Assembly (NCBI RefSeq): GCF_030734285.1
Contig: NZ_CP132294.1
Location: 1,736,001 to 1,800,000 of the forward strand
Direction: 5' to 3'
Length of the DNA stretch: 64,000 nucleotides
Origin: Natronococcus sp. AD-5
Lineage (GTDB): Archaea > Halobacteriota > Halobacteria > Halobacteriales > Natrialbaceae
The position numbers and the translations under genes are program-made. Shown here in pieces: positions 27,506 to 36,208 of the stretch; the stretch's first letter is position 1; every line of letters begins with the position of its first letter. The notes under the pieces are model-generated. The model was not told where the DNA came from. It ran no database searches and saw nothing but the letters and a program-made list of their open reading frames with translations.

Positions 27506-27838
27506 TTAGAACTGAAGCGACTCGAGTAACGACTCCACGTCGGCGTCGGCCGGCGTGTCCACGACGTTTCGTTCCTGATCGTGGGTGACGAGGTCCGCGT
27601 CGTCGAGTTTCGGGACGTGAGAGTGGTGCAACAACACGTGGATTCGCTTCCTCTCGTCCTCGGGAATCTCCGATACGCTCGCCCCGTGTTTCCGGACGGC
27701 AACTTCGCGCGCGAGGTCGGCAATCGAGATCGGCGTTTCGTGCTCGCAGAGGCAGCGGAGCACGTATCGACAATATTCGTTCGCGAGCGTCTCGAACAGT
27801 ACGTCGACGGGTATCGATCGTTGCCGCTCCTCGATCAT
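27506..27838 (-). CDS. DUF7344-type winged-helix protein
   Basis: A 110-residue haloarchaeal protein resembling an ArsR-like winged helix without metal Cys sites: helix VDVLFETLANEYCRYVLRCL, recognition region TPISIADLAREVAVRK, then the typical LLHHSHVPKLDDADLVTHDQ wing segment. Such proteins are probable DNA-binding regulators. It lies 70 nt downstream of an HTH_10 gene on the same strand and could be co-transcribed with it. A second member is at 63127. Confidence 0.82.
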   Translation of the reverse strand: MIEERQRSIPVDVLFETLANEYCRYVLRCLCEHETPISIADLAREVAVRKHGASVSEIPEDERKRIHVLLHHSHVPKLDDADLVTHDQERNVVDTPADADVESLLESLQF

Positions 27839-27908
27839 ACGGACTAGCGTTGCGGATCCGTAAGAAAGAGCGAGCGGGTTGTATACATCACTTCGTTAAA
27901 TACGGGCG

Positions 27909-28586
27909 CTACGCCTCGGCGTCGTCTCCCTCCCCGACCTGTCCGATGGTGAGGACGCTCCCGATGAGGTTCTTGTGCGCGTAGTGGAGTCGCTTCGAGA
28001 GCGCCTGTTGGGTGATCCCTAGCTGCTCCGCCAACTCGGACATGGTGATCTGCTGCGGGACGTCGAAGAACCCCGTTTCGTACGCCGTCACCAGGGTCTC
28101 TCGTTGCTTCGGCGTCAGCCCGAACTGGGAACTCGCCATCGGCTGCGCTTGTTCGTAGAGTTTGTCGAGTTCGAAGGAAACGCCGTTCTCCTGGCAGTAC
28201 TCGTAGAACTTCGAGACCTTGTTTTCGTCGTCGAACCGCATCTCGATCTCCCAGGACTCGTTGCTGCCCGTCGCCTCGAGGATCGTCGCGCCCATCTCGA
28301 CGTACGCGTAGATGATCGTCTCGATGTTCGACGTCCACTCCGCCCGGTAGAGAACCGCCTCGTCGAGCCGATCGATCCGCGCCGTGTGCGTGACGGACGG
28401 ATCCTCGACGAGCGCCGCCTCGAATCGGTCCTGATCGCCGCCGGTAGCCCAGAAGTAGGGCATGACGCGCTCCTCCGTCGTGGCGACGAGACGCTCGATT
28501 TCGACGATCATCTCCGGTACGGCGGACAGCGCGTGGTTGAGGGCGAAGTCCGCGGGATGGATCGTAAACTCCCCCAGTACGCTCAT
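27909..28586 (-). CDS. HTH_10 (bacterio-opsin activator-like) regulator
   Basis: A 225-residue paralogue of the gene at 18282. N-terminal BAT-associated domain begins SVLGEFTIHPADFALNHAL and shows EERVMPYFWATGGD near residue 40. The C-terminal HTH_10 reads LTPKQRETLVTAYETGFFDVPQ, then TMSELAEQLGITQQALSKRLHYAHKN near 180-205. It precedes the DUF7344 regulator on the same strand, so a two-regulator unit is possible. Confidence 0.88.
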   Translation of the reverse strand: MSVLGEFTIHPADFALNHALSAVPEMIVEIERLVATTEERVMPYFWATGGDQDRFEAALVEDPSVTHTARIDRLDEAVLYRAEWTSNIETIIYAYVEMGATILEATGSNESWEIEMRFDDENKVSKFYEYCQENGVSFELDKLYEQAQPMASSQFGLTPKQRETLVTAYETGFFDVPQQITMSELAEQLGITQQALSKRLHYAHKNLIGSVLTIGQVGEGDDAEA

Positions 28587-28676
28587 GGCGAGCGTTGGGG
28601 CTCGACGAGGATAAAGGCGCGCTCGGCTCGAGCGGCGGGGTCCGCGGCCAGCGGTGCTCTTCTGTCGACGCGCCGC

Positions 28677-29135
28677 TCAGTCGGCGAGATCCGCGAGCAC
28701 GTCCTCGGCGTGACCGTCCGGCGAGACGCCCTCGTAGACGGCTTCGACCGATCCGTCCGGGCCGACGACGTACGTGTTCCGGAAGACGCCGTCAAAGGTG
28801 TTGCCGAACATCCGCTTCTCGCCGTAGGACTCGTAGAGGGTCGCGACCTCCCCCTCCGGATCGGACAACAGGTCGAACTCGAGGTCGTGGTCGTCGGCGA
28901 ACGACTCGAGGTCGTCGACGGGGTCGTCGCTGATTCCGACGATGCTCGCGTCCCGCTCGTCGAAGCGAGACCGGGCCGCCTCGAACTCGCGGGCCTCGGT
29001 CGTACAGCCGTCGGTGTTGGCCCGCGGGTAGAAGTACACGACGAGCCGCCGCCCCTCGAAATCGGAGCGGCGGACGGTCTCGCCGCGCTGGTTGGGCAGT
29101 GCGAACTCGGGCGCATCGTTACCGACGTCGAGCAT
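28677..29135 (-). CDS. Peroxiredoxin, BCP/PrxQ type
   Basis: Thiol peroxidase of 152 residues that reduces H2O2 and alkyl peroxides. The peroxidatic Cys44 is in PRANTDGCTTEAREF; the usual Pro two residues before it is Asp. The position five residues after Cys44, where PrxQ-type enzymes often have the resolving Cys, is Arg, and there is no other Cys in the protein. It must therefore work as a 1-Cys enzyme with an external thiol partner. Single gene. Confidence 0.92.
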   Translation of the reverse strand: MLDVGNDAPEFALPNQRGETVRRSDFEGRRLVVYFYPRANTDGCTTEAREFEAARSRFDERDASIVGISDDPVDDLESFADDHDLEFDLLSDPEGEVATLYESYGEKRMFGNTFDGVFRNTYVVGPDGSVEAVYEGVSPDGHAEDVLADLAD

Positions 29136-29244
29136 AGTGGTGGGTTCGAGGGCGTCGCTGTATACCTTCTGATTGGCCGCCTCACTGTTCGAACGATTCT
29201 GTTGAAATCAACTGAGGGTGATTCGGTGGACGAGCGTAACCCCC

Positions 29245-30183
29245 TTACTCGAGCGGTTCCGCGGCGTCGCGCTCGACCAGCGGCGACGCGTTCTGTTCGG
29301 GGAGGGTAACGACGTCGTCGGACGAGAGCGTGTACTCCCGGTCGTCGACGCCGAGGATCGAGCCGACGTCCCGCGTGATCCGGACCGTAACCCGGTCGAC
29401 GGCGGCCGCGTCGCCAACGTTGGCGTCGGCGTCGGCAGCCGCGGTGGGTGATTCGTCGGATTTCGATCCGGAACCCGATTCGGAACCGCCACCCGCTCGC
29501 TCGCGCTCGAGCGGCTCGCCGCCGCCGTCGTCGGACGGAACCGGAGACGGCGCATCAGGTTCGGATTCGGCACCGGTGCCGGCACCGCTCTCGTCGACCG
29601 CCGGGCCGTCCCCGCCCATGACGTCGGCGGGCGTGACGCCGCTCGATTCGGTCGACGACGTCCGATCCCCGTCGATCGGGTCACCATCGGCCGCCGGTTC
29701 CATCGGCGGCGTCGGCGGGGCGTCGTCCGCTCGAGTCGGATCCGTCGGCGCGTCGACCGGACTCGAGTCGTCTCTCCCCGCGCCGGAATCGGCGCCGACG
29801 CCCTCGAGCACGTCGAGGACGCGCGTCTTGTTCGACTGAATGCGGTCGACGAGGTCCTCGAAGAGGTCCCCCTCCTCGGCGGTGAGGCCCTCGTCGTCGG
29901 CCGCCATCCCGGCCGCCGCGAGGCTGGCCTGTTTGACGAGCTTGCCCATCCGCCGCTCGTAGATCGCCTCGACGACGTCCTTGGCGGTCTCGATCTCGTC
30001 GGTGAGGCGACCGACTTCGGGCGAGGAGAACGGATCGTCGGCCTGCTCGGCGACGCGTTCGCGTTCGTCCTCGAGTTCGGCGATGTACTCGCCGACCTCC
30101 TGGTAGAACGAGGGTCGCAGGTTCTGGAGGCTGTCCTTCTGGCGCTCCTTGCTCTGGACCGATCGTAGCTCGTCTAAATTCAT
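29245..30183 (-). CDS. Archaeal GINS complex subunit
   Basis: Replication-fork component that bridges MCM helicase and GAN/RecJ. 312 residues: helical A domain at the start (DELRSVQSKERQKDSLQNLRP, about 1-115), then a very long low-complexity linker rich in Asp, Ser, Gly and Pro (about 120-255), then a B domain (RVTVRITRDVGSILGVDDREYTL, 260-305). A domain first and B domain last is the Gins51/Gins15-type order. ATG 30181-30183 overlaps the TGA of priS by 4 nt. The linker is much longer than in non-halophilic relatives. Confidence 0.88.
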   Translation of the reverse strand: MNLDELRSVQSKERQKDSLQNLRPSFYQEVGEYIAELEDERERVAEQADDPFSSPEVGRLTDEIETAKDVVEAIYERRMGKLVKQASLAAAGMAADDEGLTAEEGDLFEDLVDRIQSNKTRVLDVLEGVGADSGAGRDDSSPVDAPTDPTRADDAPPTPPMEPAADGDPIDGDRTSSTESSGVTPADVMGGDGPAVDESGAGTGAESEPDAPSPVPSDDGGGEPLERERAGGGSESGSGSKSDESPTAAADADANVGDAAAVDRVTVRITRDVGSILGVDDREYTLSSDDVVTLPEQNASPLVERDAAEPLE

Positions 30184-31355
30184 TCTTTCTCCTTTTCGGC
30201 TCTCCCACGCGCCATGAGAAACACGGCAACGTACTCCGGGAGTGACTGGTCACCCTCCGAGACCGTAAAGCTATCTCCTCCGAGTTCGACCTCGCCGCCC
30301 TCGGTGACGTCGACGGCGATCTCGTGGCCCGTGAACGTCTCCGGAACGGCGTCGACGAGCGGTTCGAAGCCGTCGAGTTCGTCGGGCTCGAGCCGAACGG
30401 TCTCGAGGCCGCTCCCGCCGTGGAGGCTGCCCGGCAGGCGGATGAGCCGGTTCGTGTCGGTCGTCACCGGCTCGTCGATCGGCGCGTTGTCGGCCTCGAC
30501 CGCTCGCTGGGCGAAGCGCTCGGCCAGCTGGGCGACCGCGGTGTGGACGGTGACGTTGCCCGCCTCGAGCTGTTCGCGGTTGTTGCGCGCGGCGGAAAGC
30601 GTCGCCGTCGCCTTTCCCTCGCCGATGCCGTCGAACGACTGGAGTCGCTCGAGAGCGGCCTCCTCCTCAAGTTCGAGCAACTCGTCGACGAACGCCATGA
30701 AGTGGGCGTGGGTTCGGGCGCCCCAGCCGCCCTCGGTCCGGAGGCGGCGCCGTTCCGTCGGCGTCTTTCGGCCGAGTCCGGCGACGGTTTCCGTCTCGAT
30801 CAGGTCCTCGAACTCGAGGCCGATCCCGCGGACGTAGTCGACGATCTCGCGGCGGTGCTCCCGCTCGAGGCGACGCACGGTCTCGTCGCGGACGTGGACG
30901 TGGTAGCCTCGGCCGCCGGAGAAGACGATCTCCGTGTCCTCGAAGCCGAAGTCGTCCTCGAGAAAGTCGAGCAGCCGGTAGAGGGCGTCCTTGCACTTCG
31001 AGAGCATCTCGGCGTAGGAGTCCTCGCCGAGGGTGACCCGCGGCAGGTGGTCGGCGTCTAAGTCGAAGACCAGGTCCGACGAGCGCCACTCCTTCTCGCT
31101 CATCGAGCCCGCGCTCGGATCGCGGTAGTGCCCGGCGGAGAAGTAGACGTGGCGCGGTCGCTTCCGGACGAGAAACGCCGAGAGGTCGCCTAACTCGAGC
31201 AGCGAACGGTGCCGTACCATCGTCGTCCCCGGCCCCTCGGTCCAGGGAATGTACCCCCACTCCCGCTCGTTGGCCCCGGGCGGCGGCGTGATCTCCGTCC
31301 GTCGGTAGTGATCACGAAATCGCCCGCGAAGGTAGGCCCGCGTTCGCTCTTCCAT
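30180..31355 (-). CDS. priS: DNA primase small (catalytic) subunit
   Basis: Synthesises RNA primers together with PriL. 391 residues, usual size. Catalytic Asp residues are in DLVFDLDADHL at 98-100; further family signatures are IVFSGGRGYHVHV near 160 (active-site His) and the later RLIRLPGSLHGGSG near 300 with the basic nucleotide-binding residues. The C-terminus reads LPEYVAVFLMARGRAEK, a known archaeal PriS ending. Its stop overlaps the GINS start (ATGA), forming a replication operon conserved in haloarchaea. Confidence 0.95.
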   Translation of the reverse strand: MEERTRAYLRGRFRDHYRRTEITPPPGANEREWGYIPWTEGPGTTMVRHRSLLELGDLSAFLVRKRPRHVYFSAGHYRDPSAGSMSEKEWRSSDLVFDLDADHLPRVTLGEDSYAEMLSKCKDALYRLLDFLEDDFGFEDTEIVFSGGRGYHVHVRDETVRRLEREHRREIVDYVRGIGLEFEDLIETETVAGLGRKTPTERRRLRTEGGWGARTHAHFMAFVDELLELEEEAALERLQSFDGIGEGKATATLSAARNNREQLEAGNVTVHTAVAQLAERFAQRAVEADNAPIDEPVTTDTNRLIRLPGSLHGGSGLETVRLEPDELDGFEPLVDAVPETFTGHEIAVDVTEGGEVELGGDSFTVSEGDQSLPEYVAVFLMARGRAEKEKE

Positions 31356-31459
31356 ACGCCTCGCCTACTCGTCGCGGGTTCGGTATAATTGTATTGAAGT
31401 GACCGCGAGAAGTATCGAGCCGCCGAGAGAACCGCGATAGCGGCGATCGGACCGGCGGG

Positions 31460-31942
31460 TTAGCGCCGCATGAGTTCGGAGATTCGGTCGGCCAGACCGG
31501 CATCCGAACCCAGTTTCAGGTAGTAGGCGTCGCCGCCGTCCTCGTAGTAGTTGTCGATCCGGCGCTTGATCTCGAAGCCGAGGTGTTCGTAGAACTGCAG
31601 CGCGTTCTCGTTGCTCGTCCGGGCGTGGCAGGTGATCGTGTCGTGTTCGTCCGCGACGCGGGCGACGAGCCGTTTTCCGATACCCTGACCTCGGCAGTCC
31701 GGAGAGACGGCCAGAAAGAGAATGTATCCGTCCCGTCGAACGGCCGCGAACCCCACGAGTTCGTCCTCCTGTACGTAGCAGTGTACCTTCGAGCGGCGGT
31801 ACGCGCTGGTGAAGAAGTCGTACCGCTGTTTGAGAACCCCCTCCTGGCGGTTTATCGCCTCCTTGAGCTGCCAGGCCTCGTCGACGTAATCGTCGCTCCC
31901 GGGGGTGACGACGCGACTGTCGATGTTGACGCTCACTACCAT
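31460..31942 (-). CDS. GNAT-family N-acetyltransferase, RimI-like
   Basis: A 160-residue acetyltransferase. The acetyl-CoA loop is LAVSPDCRGQGIGKRLV (residues about 77-93; R/Q-x-x-G-x-G/A pattern), followed by NALQFYEHLGFEIKRRIDNYYEDGGDAYYLKL, the strongly RimI-like C-terminal part used for N-terminal protein acetylation. It lies upstream of priS-GINS on the same strand with 104 nt between. Protein N-terminal acetylation is the likely role, but small-molecule substrates are not excluded. Confidence 0.87.
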   Translation of the reverse strand: MVVSVNIDSRVVTPGSDDYVDEAWQLKEAINRQEGVLKQRYDFFTSAYRRSKVHCYVQEDELVGFAAVRRDGYILFLAVSPDCRGQGIGKRLVARVADEHDTITCHARTSNENALQFYEHLGFEIKRRIDNYYEDGGDAYYLKLGSDAGLADRISELMRR

Positions 31943-32093
31943 ACCGTACCACCGTCGTCAATATAATTCCACCGGGAGCGCCGCCGTCCGACGGGAAAAT
32001 CGAGTCAGCGAATTGATGGGACGAGCCGCCCGAAGGCGCGGTCTCTCGCGTCGGAAGCGACGGGCATACGTCGCCGGGTCGAGAACGCGACCC

Positions 32094-32513
32094 ATGGCGT
32101 TCGAACTACGCGATCACACCGCCGACGTCGCGGTCGCGGCCACCGGCGACACGCTCGAGGCGGTCTTCGCGGCGGTGGCGGACGGCCTCGCGGCCGCGTC
32201 GTGCGACGACGTGCCGGTCGACGTCGGCGAACGGTTCTCCGTCTCGGTCACGGCGGAGCGCCGCGAGGCGCTGCTGTTCGACTTTCTGGACGAACTGATC
32301 TACCTGCGGGACGTCCGGGCGGCGCTGCCCGTCGACCACCGCGTCGAGACGATCGACGAACTGGGATCGGAGGGGTGGCGACTCGAGGCCAGCGCCCGCG
32401 AGGTGCCCCTCGCAGAGATCGACGCCCGCGAGGTGAAAGCCGTCACGTACTCGGAGATGCGACTCGAGGAGACCGCCGACGGCTGGGAGGCCTACGTCGT
32501 CTTCGACGTCTGA
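32094..32513 (+). CDS. Archease
   Basis: Small activator protein of RtcB that speeds guanylylation of the ligase; 139 residues. The metal-site motif DHTADV lies at the start, and the LLFDFLDELIYLRDV helix and VKAVTYSEM strand are typical. ATG 32094 gives the canonical MAFELRDHTADV beginning. rtcB follows 54 nt downstream on the same strand, as in many archaea and bacteria. Confidence 0.94.
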   Translation: MAFELRDHTADVAVAATGDTLEAVFAAVADGLAAASCDDVPVDVGERFSVSVTAERREALLFDFLDELIYLRDVRAALPVDHRVETIDELGSEGWRLEASAREVPLAEIDAREVKAVTYSEMRLEETADGWEAYVVFDV

Positions 32514-32567
32514 CTGCTGTCCGGGCGGAGAGACGCACTTTTCACCGAGGCGAACCCACGTTCGCGT

Positions 32568-34028
32568 ATGACCACGTTCGACGCGGACGGCATCACGCTC
32601 GAGCAAGTTCGCGAGTACGTCTGGGAGATCCCCCGGGAAGGGGGGATGCGGGCTCCCGCGCGGGTACTCGCCAGCGAGCCCCTGCTCGAGGAGATCAAGG
32701 AGGACAAGACCCTCGAACAGATCAGGAACACCGCCCACCTGCCGGGGATCACGAACTACGCGATCTGCATGCCCGACGGCCACCAGGGCTACGGCTTCCC
32801 GGTCGGCGGCGTCGGCGCGCTGGACGCCGAGAACGGCTGCATCTCGCCGGGCGCGGTCGGCTACGACATCAACTGCGGCGTCCGGATGATGCGCACGAAC
32901 CTCACCTACGACGAGCTCCGGGGTCGCGAGGAGGAGCTCGTGGAGTCGCTGTTCGCCAACATCCCGACGGGGCTCGGCGGCGGGGGGGTCGTCGAGGCCG
33001 GCGTCGACACCGTCGACGAGATCCTGGCCCGGGGCGTCGACTGGGCGCTCGAGCACGGCCACGCCGTCGAGGAGGACCTCTTGCACTGCGAGGACGAGGG
33101 GATGCGCGAGGGTGCGGACCCCGAGAAGGTGAGTCAGAAGGCCAAAGACCGCGGGAAGAACCAGATCGGCTCGCTGGGGTCGGGGAACCACTTCCTCGAG
33201 GTTCAGCGCGTGACCGACGTCTTCGACGACGAGGTTGGCGAGGCGTTCGGGCTCTCCGAGGAACAGATCGTCGTCCTGATCCACTGCGGCTCCCGCGGGC
33301 TGGGCCACCAGACCTGCAACGACTACCTGCGCAAGATCGAGCAACAGCACGAGGGCCTCCTCGACCAGCTGCCGGACAAGGAGCTGGCCGCGGCGCCCGC
33401 CGGCTCGCAGCTCGCCGAGGACTACTACGGGGCGATGAACGCGGCGATCAACTTCGCGTGGGTCAACCGCCAGCTGATCATGCACCGCACCCGGCGGGTC
33501 TTCGAGCGCGTGTTCGACCGCTCCTGGGAGGAGATGGACATGCAGCTCCTGTACGACGTGGCCCACAACATCGCGAAGAAAGAACTCCACGATGTCGACG
33601 GGGAAGAACGCGAGCTCTACGTCCACCGCAAGGGCGCGACGCGGGCGTTCCCGGCGGGCCACCCCGAGGTCCCGAAGGCGTACCGCGCCGTCGGTCAGCC
33701 GGTCATCATCCCCGGGAGCATGGGCGCCGGCAGCTTCGTCCTGCGCGGCGGCGAGAACTCGATGGATCTCACCTTCGGCTCGACCGCACACGGCGCGGGG
33801 CGGCTGATGAGCCGCACGCAGGCGAAAAACGAGTATTGGGGCGGCGACGTAAAGCAGGAACTCGAGGACCAGCAGCAAATCTACGTGAAGGCCCAGACGG
33901 GCGCCACGGTCGCCGAGGAGGCGCCGGGCGTCTACAAGGACGTCGACGAGGTCGTCCGGGTCTCCGACGAACTCGGCATCGGCGACAAGGTCGCGCGGAC
34001 GTTCCCCGTCTGCAACATCAAGGGATAA
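32568..34028 (+). CDS. rtcB: tRNA-splicing ligase RtcB
   Basis: Joins tRNA exon halves (2',3'-cyclic phosphate or 3'-phosphate to 5'-OH) using GTP and Mn2+. 486 residues and no intein. Metal and GMP-site motifs are complete: MPDGHQGYGFPVGG, GYDINCGVR, GSGNHFLEVQ, HCGSRGLGHQ, and the guanylylated His in STAHGAGRLMSR near 410. Follows the archease gene. All expected catalytic residues are in place. Confidence 0.97.
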   Translation: MTTFDADGITLEQVREYVWEIPREGGMRAPARVLASEPLLEEIKEDKTLEQIRNTAHLPGITNYAICMPDGHQGYGFPVGGVGALDAENGCISPGAVGYDINCGVRMMRTNLTYDELRGREEELVESLFANIPTGLGGGGVVEAGVDTVDEILARGVDWALEHGHAVEEDLLHCEDEGMREGADPEKVSQKAKDRGKNQIGSLGSGNHFLEVQRVTDVFDDEVGEAFGLSEEQIVVLIHCGSRGLGHQTCNDYLRKIEQQHEGLLDQLPDKELAAAPAGSQLAEDYYGAMNAAINFAWVNRQLIMHRTRRVFERVFDRSWEEMDMQLLYDVAHNIAKKELHDVDGEERELYVHRKGATRAFPAGHPEVPKAYRAVGQPVIIPGSMGAGSFVLRGGENSMDLTFGSTAHGAGRLMSRTQAKNEYWGGDVKQELEDQQQIYVKAQTGATVAEEAPGVYKDVDEVVRVSDELGIGDKVARTFPVCNIKG

Positions 34029-34031
34029 CGC

Positions 34032-34253
34032 TCAGTTCACCCGGAACGAATTTTCCTCGTCGTCGCGTTCGTCTTCGTCCTCCTCGTCGCTCTCGTACGG
34101 CTTTCGGGCGGTGATCGTCACGGTCGCCTCCGGATCGTCCTCGTCGGCCCACGGACTGTCGTAGGCCGAAATCTCGAGGTCGGTGACGTCCCAGCCCTCG
34201 GCTTCGACGAGTTCGACGAGGCGACGCTGGTCGGCGAGCATCTCCCGGTCCAT
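34032..34253 (-). CDS. Small acidic haloarchaeal protein, unknown
   Basis: A 73-residue protein beginning MDREMLADQRRLVELVEAEGWDV, then an alternating strand region (ATVTITARKPY) and a highly acidic tail. The helix-strand layout is protein-like with clean GC-rich third positions. Converges with rtcB 3 nt apart. No motif to assign a function. Confidence 0.65.
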   Translation of the reverse strand: MDREMLADQRRLVELVEAEGWDVTDLEISAYDSPWADEDDPEATVTITARKPYESDEEDEDERDDEENSFRVN

Positions 34254-34311
34254 AGCGCCCCTTCCACGTCGACGGTGGTAGGTGTTCTGCCGGAGGTCGC
34301 TCGCGGCGCGG

Positions 34312-34980
34312 TCACTCGTCGCCCGCGGGTTCGTCGACGCCGATCGCCTCCTCGACCAGGGCTCGGTGGGCCCGCCGCAACCGTTCGGACAGCGCCTGGT
34401 GGGAGATCTCGAGCTCGTCCGACAGTTTCTCCATGTCGATCGTCCGGGGGATGTCGTAGTAGCCGCGATCGAGCGCCGCGACGAGCGTCTCGTGCTGGGC
34501 GTCGGTCAGGTCGAACCGACCGTGGCGGGTCTCGTCGAGCCGGTGGATCTTCTGGAGATCGATCGACACCCCCTGGTCGGTGGCGAACTCGTAGGTGCGA
34601 GACAGCGCGTCCCGCTCCGGGAAGAGCACGCGAAAGCGCCACTGCGTGTTCTCGACCGTGGCGTCGAGCACCGTCGCCTGTTCCTCGGTGAGCAGGTGCA
34701 AGATGACGGTGACGTCGTCGATCCAGTTCATCCGGTAGAGGCGCTCGCCGCCGATATCGGAGAGGAGTTCGGCCTCGTCGACGGTCGAATCCGCCGCGAG
34801 CGCGTCGTCGGCGTCCGCGAGCGTCGCTTCGTCGCCGAGCAACCAGACGTAGGGCATGACGTGGTCGGGATCGTAGGCGACGACGCGTTCGATCTCGACG
34901 TCGAGACCCGTCGTGGCATCGAGCGTGTGCCACAGTGCGAACTCCTCGGCGGGAATAGCGAGTTCGGCGATGGTGCTCAT
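34312..34980 (-). CDS. HTH_10 (bacterio-opsin activator-like) regulator
   Basis: Third HTH_10 paralogue here, 222 residues. BAT-associated domain STIAELAIPAEEFALWHTL at the start, with DHVMPYVWLLGDEA near 40. HTH_10 has LTDAQHETLVAALDRGYYDIPR and TIDMEKLSDELEISHQALSERLRRAHR. ATG 34978-34980 gives the common MSTIAELAI beginning; nine upstream in-frame codons do not fit. Closest in motif wording to the protein at 18282 (EISHQALSERLRRA in both), which suggests a duplication. Confidence 0.88.
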   Translation of the reverse strand: MSTIAELAIPAEEFALWHTLDATTGLDVEIERVVAYDPDHVMPYVWLLGDEATLADADDALAADSTVDEAELLSDIGGERLYRMNWIDDVTVILHLLTEEQATVLDATVENTQWRFRVLFPERDALSRTYEFATDQGVSIDLQKIHRLDETRHGRFDLTDAQHETLVAALDRGYYDIPRTIDMEKLSDELEISHQALSERLRRAHRALVEEAIGVDEPAGDE

Positions 34981-35189
34981 AGCAGTGCCCACGACCTCCG
35001 CCCCCAAGAGTCATACACCACTCGCCGTCACGCCCGCCGGCGCAACCGGTCGTCGCTCGAGGCGCCATCCGTCCGGCGGCGCCGCGGCGATCGCGCCGAG
35101 TTCGGCGGCCGGCGGCCGAAACCGAAATCAGTTACGTCGGTGCGGTACTCTCCCGCGTGTTTAAGCGGTTTCACCTGCAAGGGGATGGT

Positions 35190-36161
35190 ATGTTGACCGA
35201 CGAATTCGGGCGCGAGGTGACGGGGGTTCGGGTCTCGCTCACCGATCGGTGTAACTTCGACTGCGTCTACTGCCACAACGAGGGGCTCGGCGACACCCGC
35301 GGTCCCATGGCCCCCCAGGACGACGAGATGTCCGCCGACGACGTCGTTCGCTTCCTCGAGGTCGCCGCCGAGTTCGACGTCGATTCGGTCAAGTTCACCG
35401 GCGGCGAACCGATGCTCCGACAGGATTTAGAGGAGATCATCGAACGCGCGCCCGACCGGATGGAAGTCTCTCTCACGACGAACGGAACCTTTCTCCCCGG
35501 CCGAGCCGAGGATCTCGTCGACGCCGGCTTGGAGCGAGTCAACGTCTCCCAGGACGCCCTCGATCCCGAGGACTTCGCCGCCGTGACCAAAAGCGGCGCC
35601 TACGAGAAGGTGCTCGAGGGCGTCGACGCCGCCCTGGATGCGGGGCTGGATCCGGTCAAGCTCAACATGGTCGTCTTCGAGCACACGGCGGGCTACGTGC
35701 CGGAGATGGTCGAACACGTCGCGGAGAACGACGGGCTCCAGCTCCAGCTGATCGAGTACATGCCCGAACTGACGGGCAAGCCGGAGTGGAACATCGACAT
35801 CCAGCGGGTCCACGATTGGCTCGCCGAGCAGGCAGACGAGATCGAACACCGGGAGATGCACGATCGCAAGCGCTACTGGGTCGACGGTGGAATGGTCGAG
35901 ATCGTCGACCCCGTCGAGAACCCCACCTTCTGCGCGAACTGCCACCGCGTTCGAGTCACCCACCAGGGCTACCTGAAGGGCTGTCTCAACCGTAACGACG
36001 ACCTCCGCCCGATGGGCGAGATGACTAAACCCGAGATCCGCGAGGCCTTCCGCGAGGTCGTCGCGAACCGGGTCCCCTACTACGGCGAGTACATGATCCG
36101 GAACGACGAGGGCGAGTGGGAGATCAACGACGAGTACATCGAGGAGTACGCCGAAGCGTAG
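35190..36161 (+). CDS. moaA: GTP 3',8-cyclase MoaA
   Basis: Radical-SAM enzyme that starts molybdenum cofactor synthesis by turning GTP into 3',8-cyclo-GTP. 323 residues. N-terminal Fe-S site CNFDCVYC (C-x3-C-x2-C) near 20, SAM-binding FTGGEPML near 69, and C-terminal Fe-S site C-x2-C-x13-C (CANCHRVRV...GC) near 249-266. The C-terminus reads EEYAEA and lacks the Gly-Gly tail of the E. coli-type enzyme. TTTAAG (about 35159-35164) lies 26-31 nt before ATG 35190, arguing for a leaderless start there and not at an in-frame GTG 35157. No other moa genes adjacent. Confidence 0.94.
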   Translation: MLTDEFGREVTGVRVSLTDRCNFDCVYCHNEGLGDTRGPMAPQDDEMSADDVVRFLEVAAEFDVDSVKFTGGEPMLRQDLEEIIERAPDRMEVSLTTNGTFLPGRAEDLVDAGLERVNVSQDALDPEDFAAVTKSGAYEKVLEGVDAALDAGLDPVKLNMVVFEHTAGYVPEMVEHVAENDGLQLQLIEYMPELTGKPEWNIDIQRVHDWLAEQADEIEHREMHDRKRYWVDGGMVEIVDPVENPTFCANCHRVRVTHQGYLKGCLNRNDDLRPMGEMTKPEIREAFREVVANRVPYYGEYMIRNDEGEWEINDEYIEEYAEA

Positions 36162-36208
36162 CCGGCGAATCCGACGAGAAGCGTCGAAAAACCTTCTTTT
36201 CGCTCGCG

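Noticed and set aside
27184-27588. 134-codon plus-strand frame after cdc48
   Set aside because: Start region is Arg-rich, it overlaps the end of the convergent DUF7344 gene, and no promoter or family is visible; only a short internal piece looks protein-like.
32568-34028. Intein in RtcB or Cdc48
   Set aside because: Inteins occur in haloarchaeal genes of this type, but both proteins are continuous at normal length with uninterrupted motifs.
32106-34114. 590- and 637-codon frames overlapping archease and rtcB
   Set aside because: Shadow frames of two well-supported genes; no motifs and highly biased composition.
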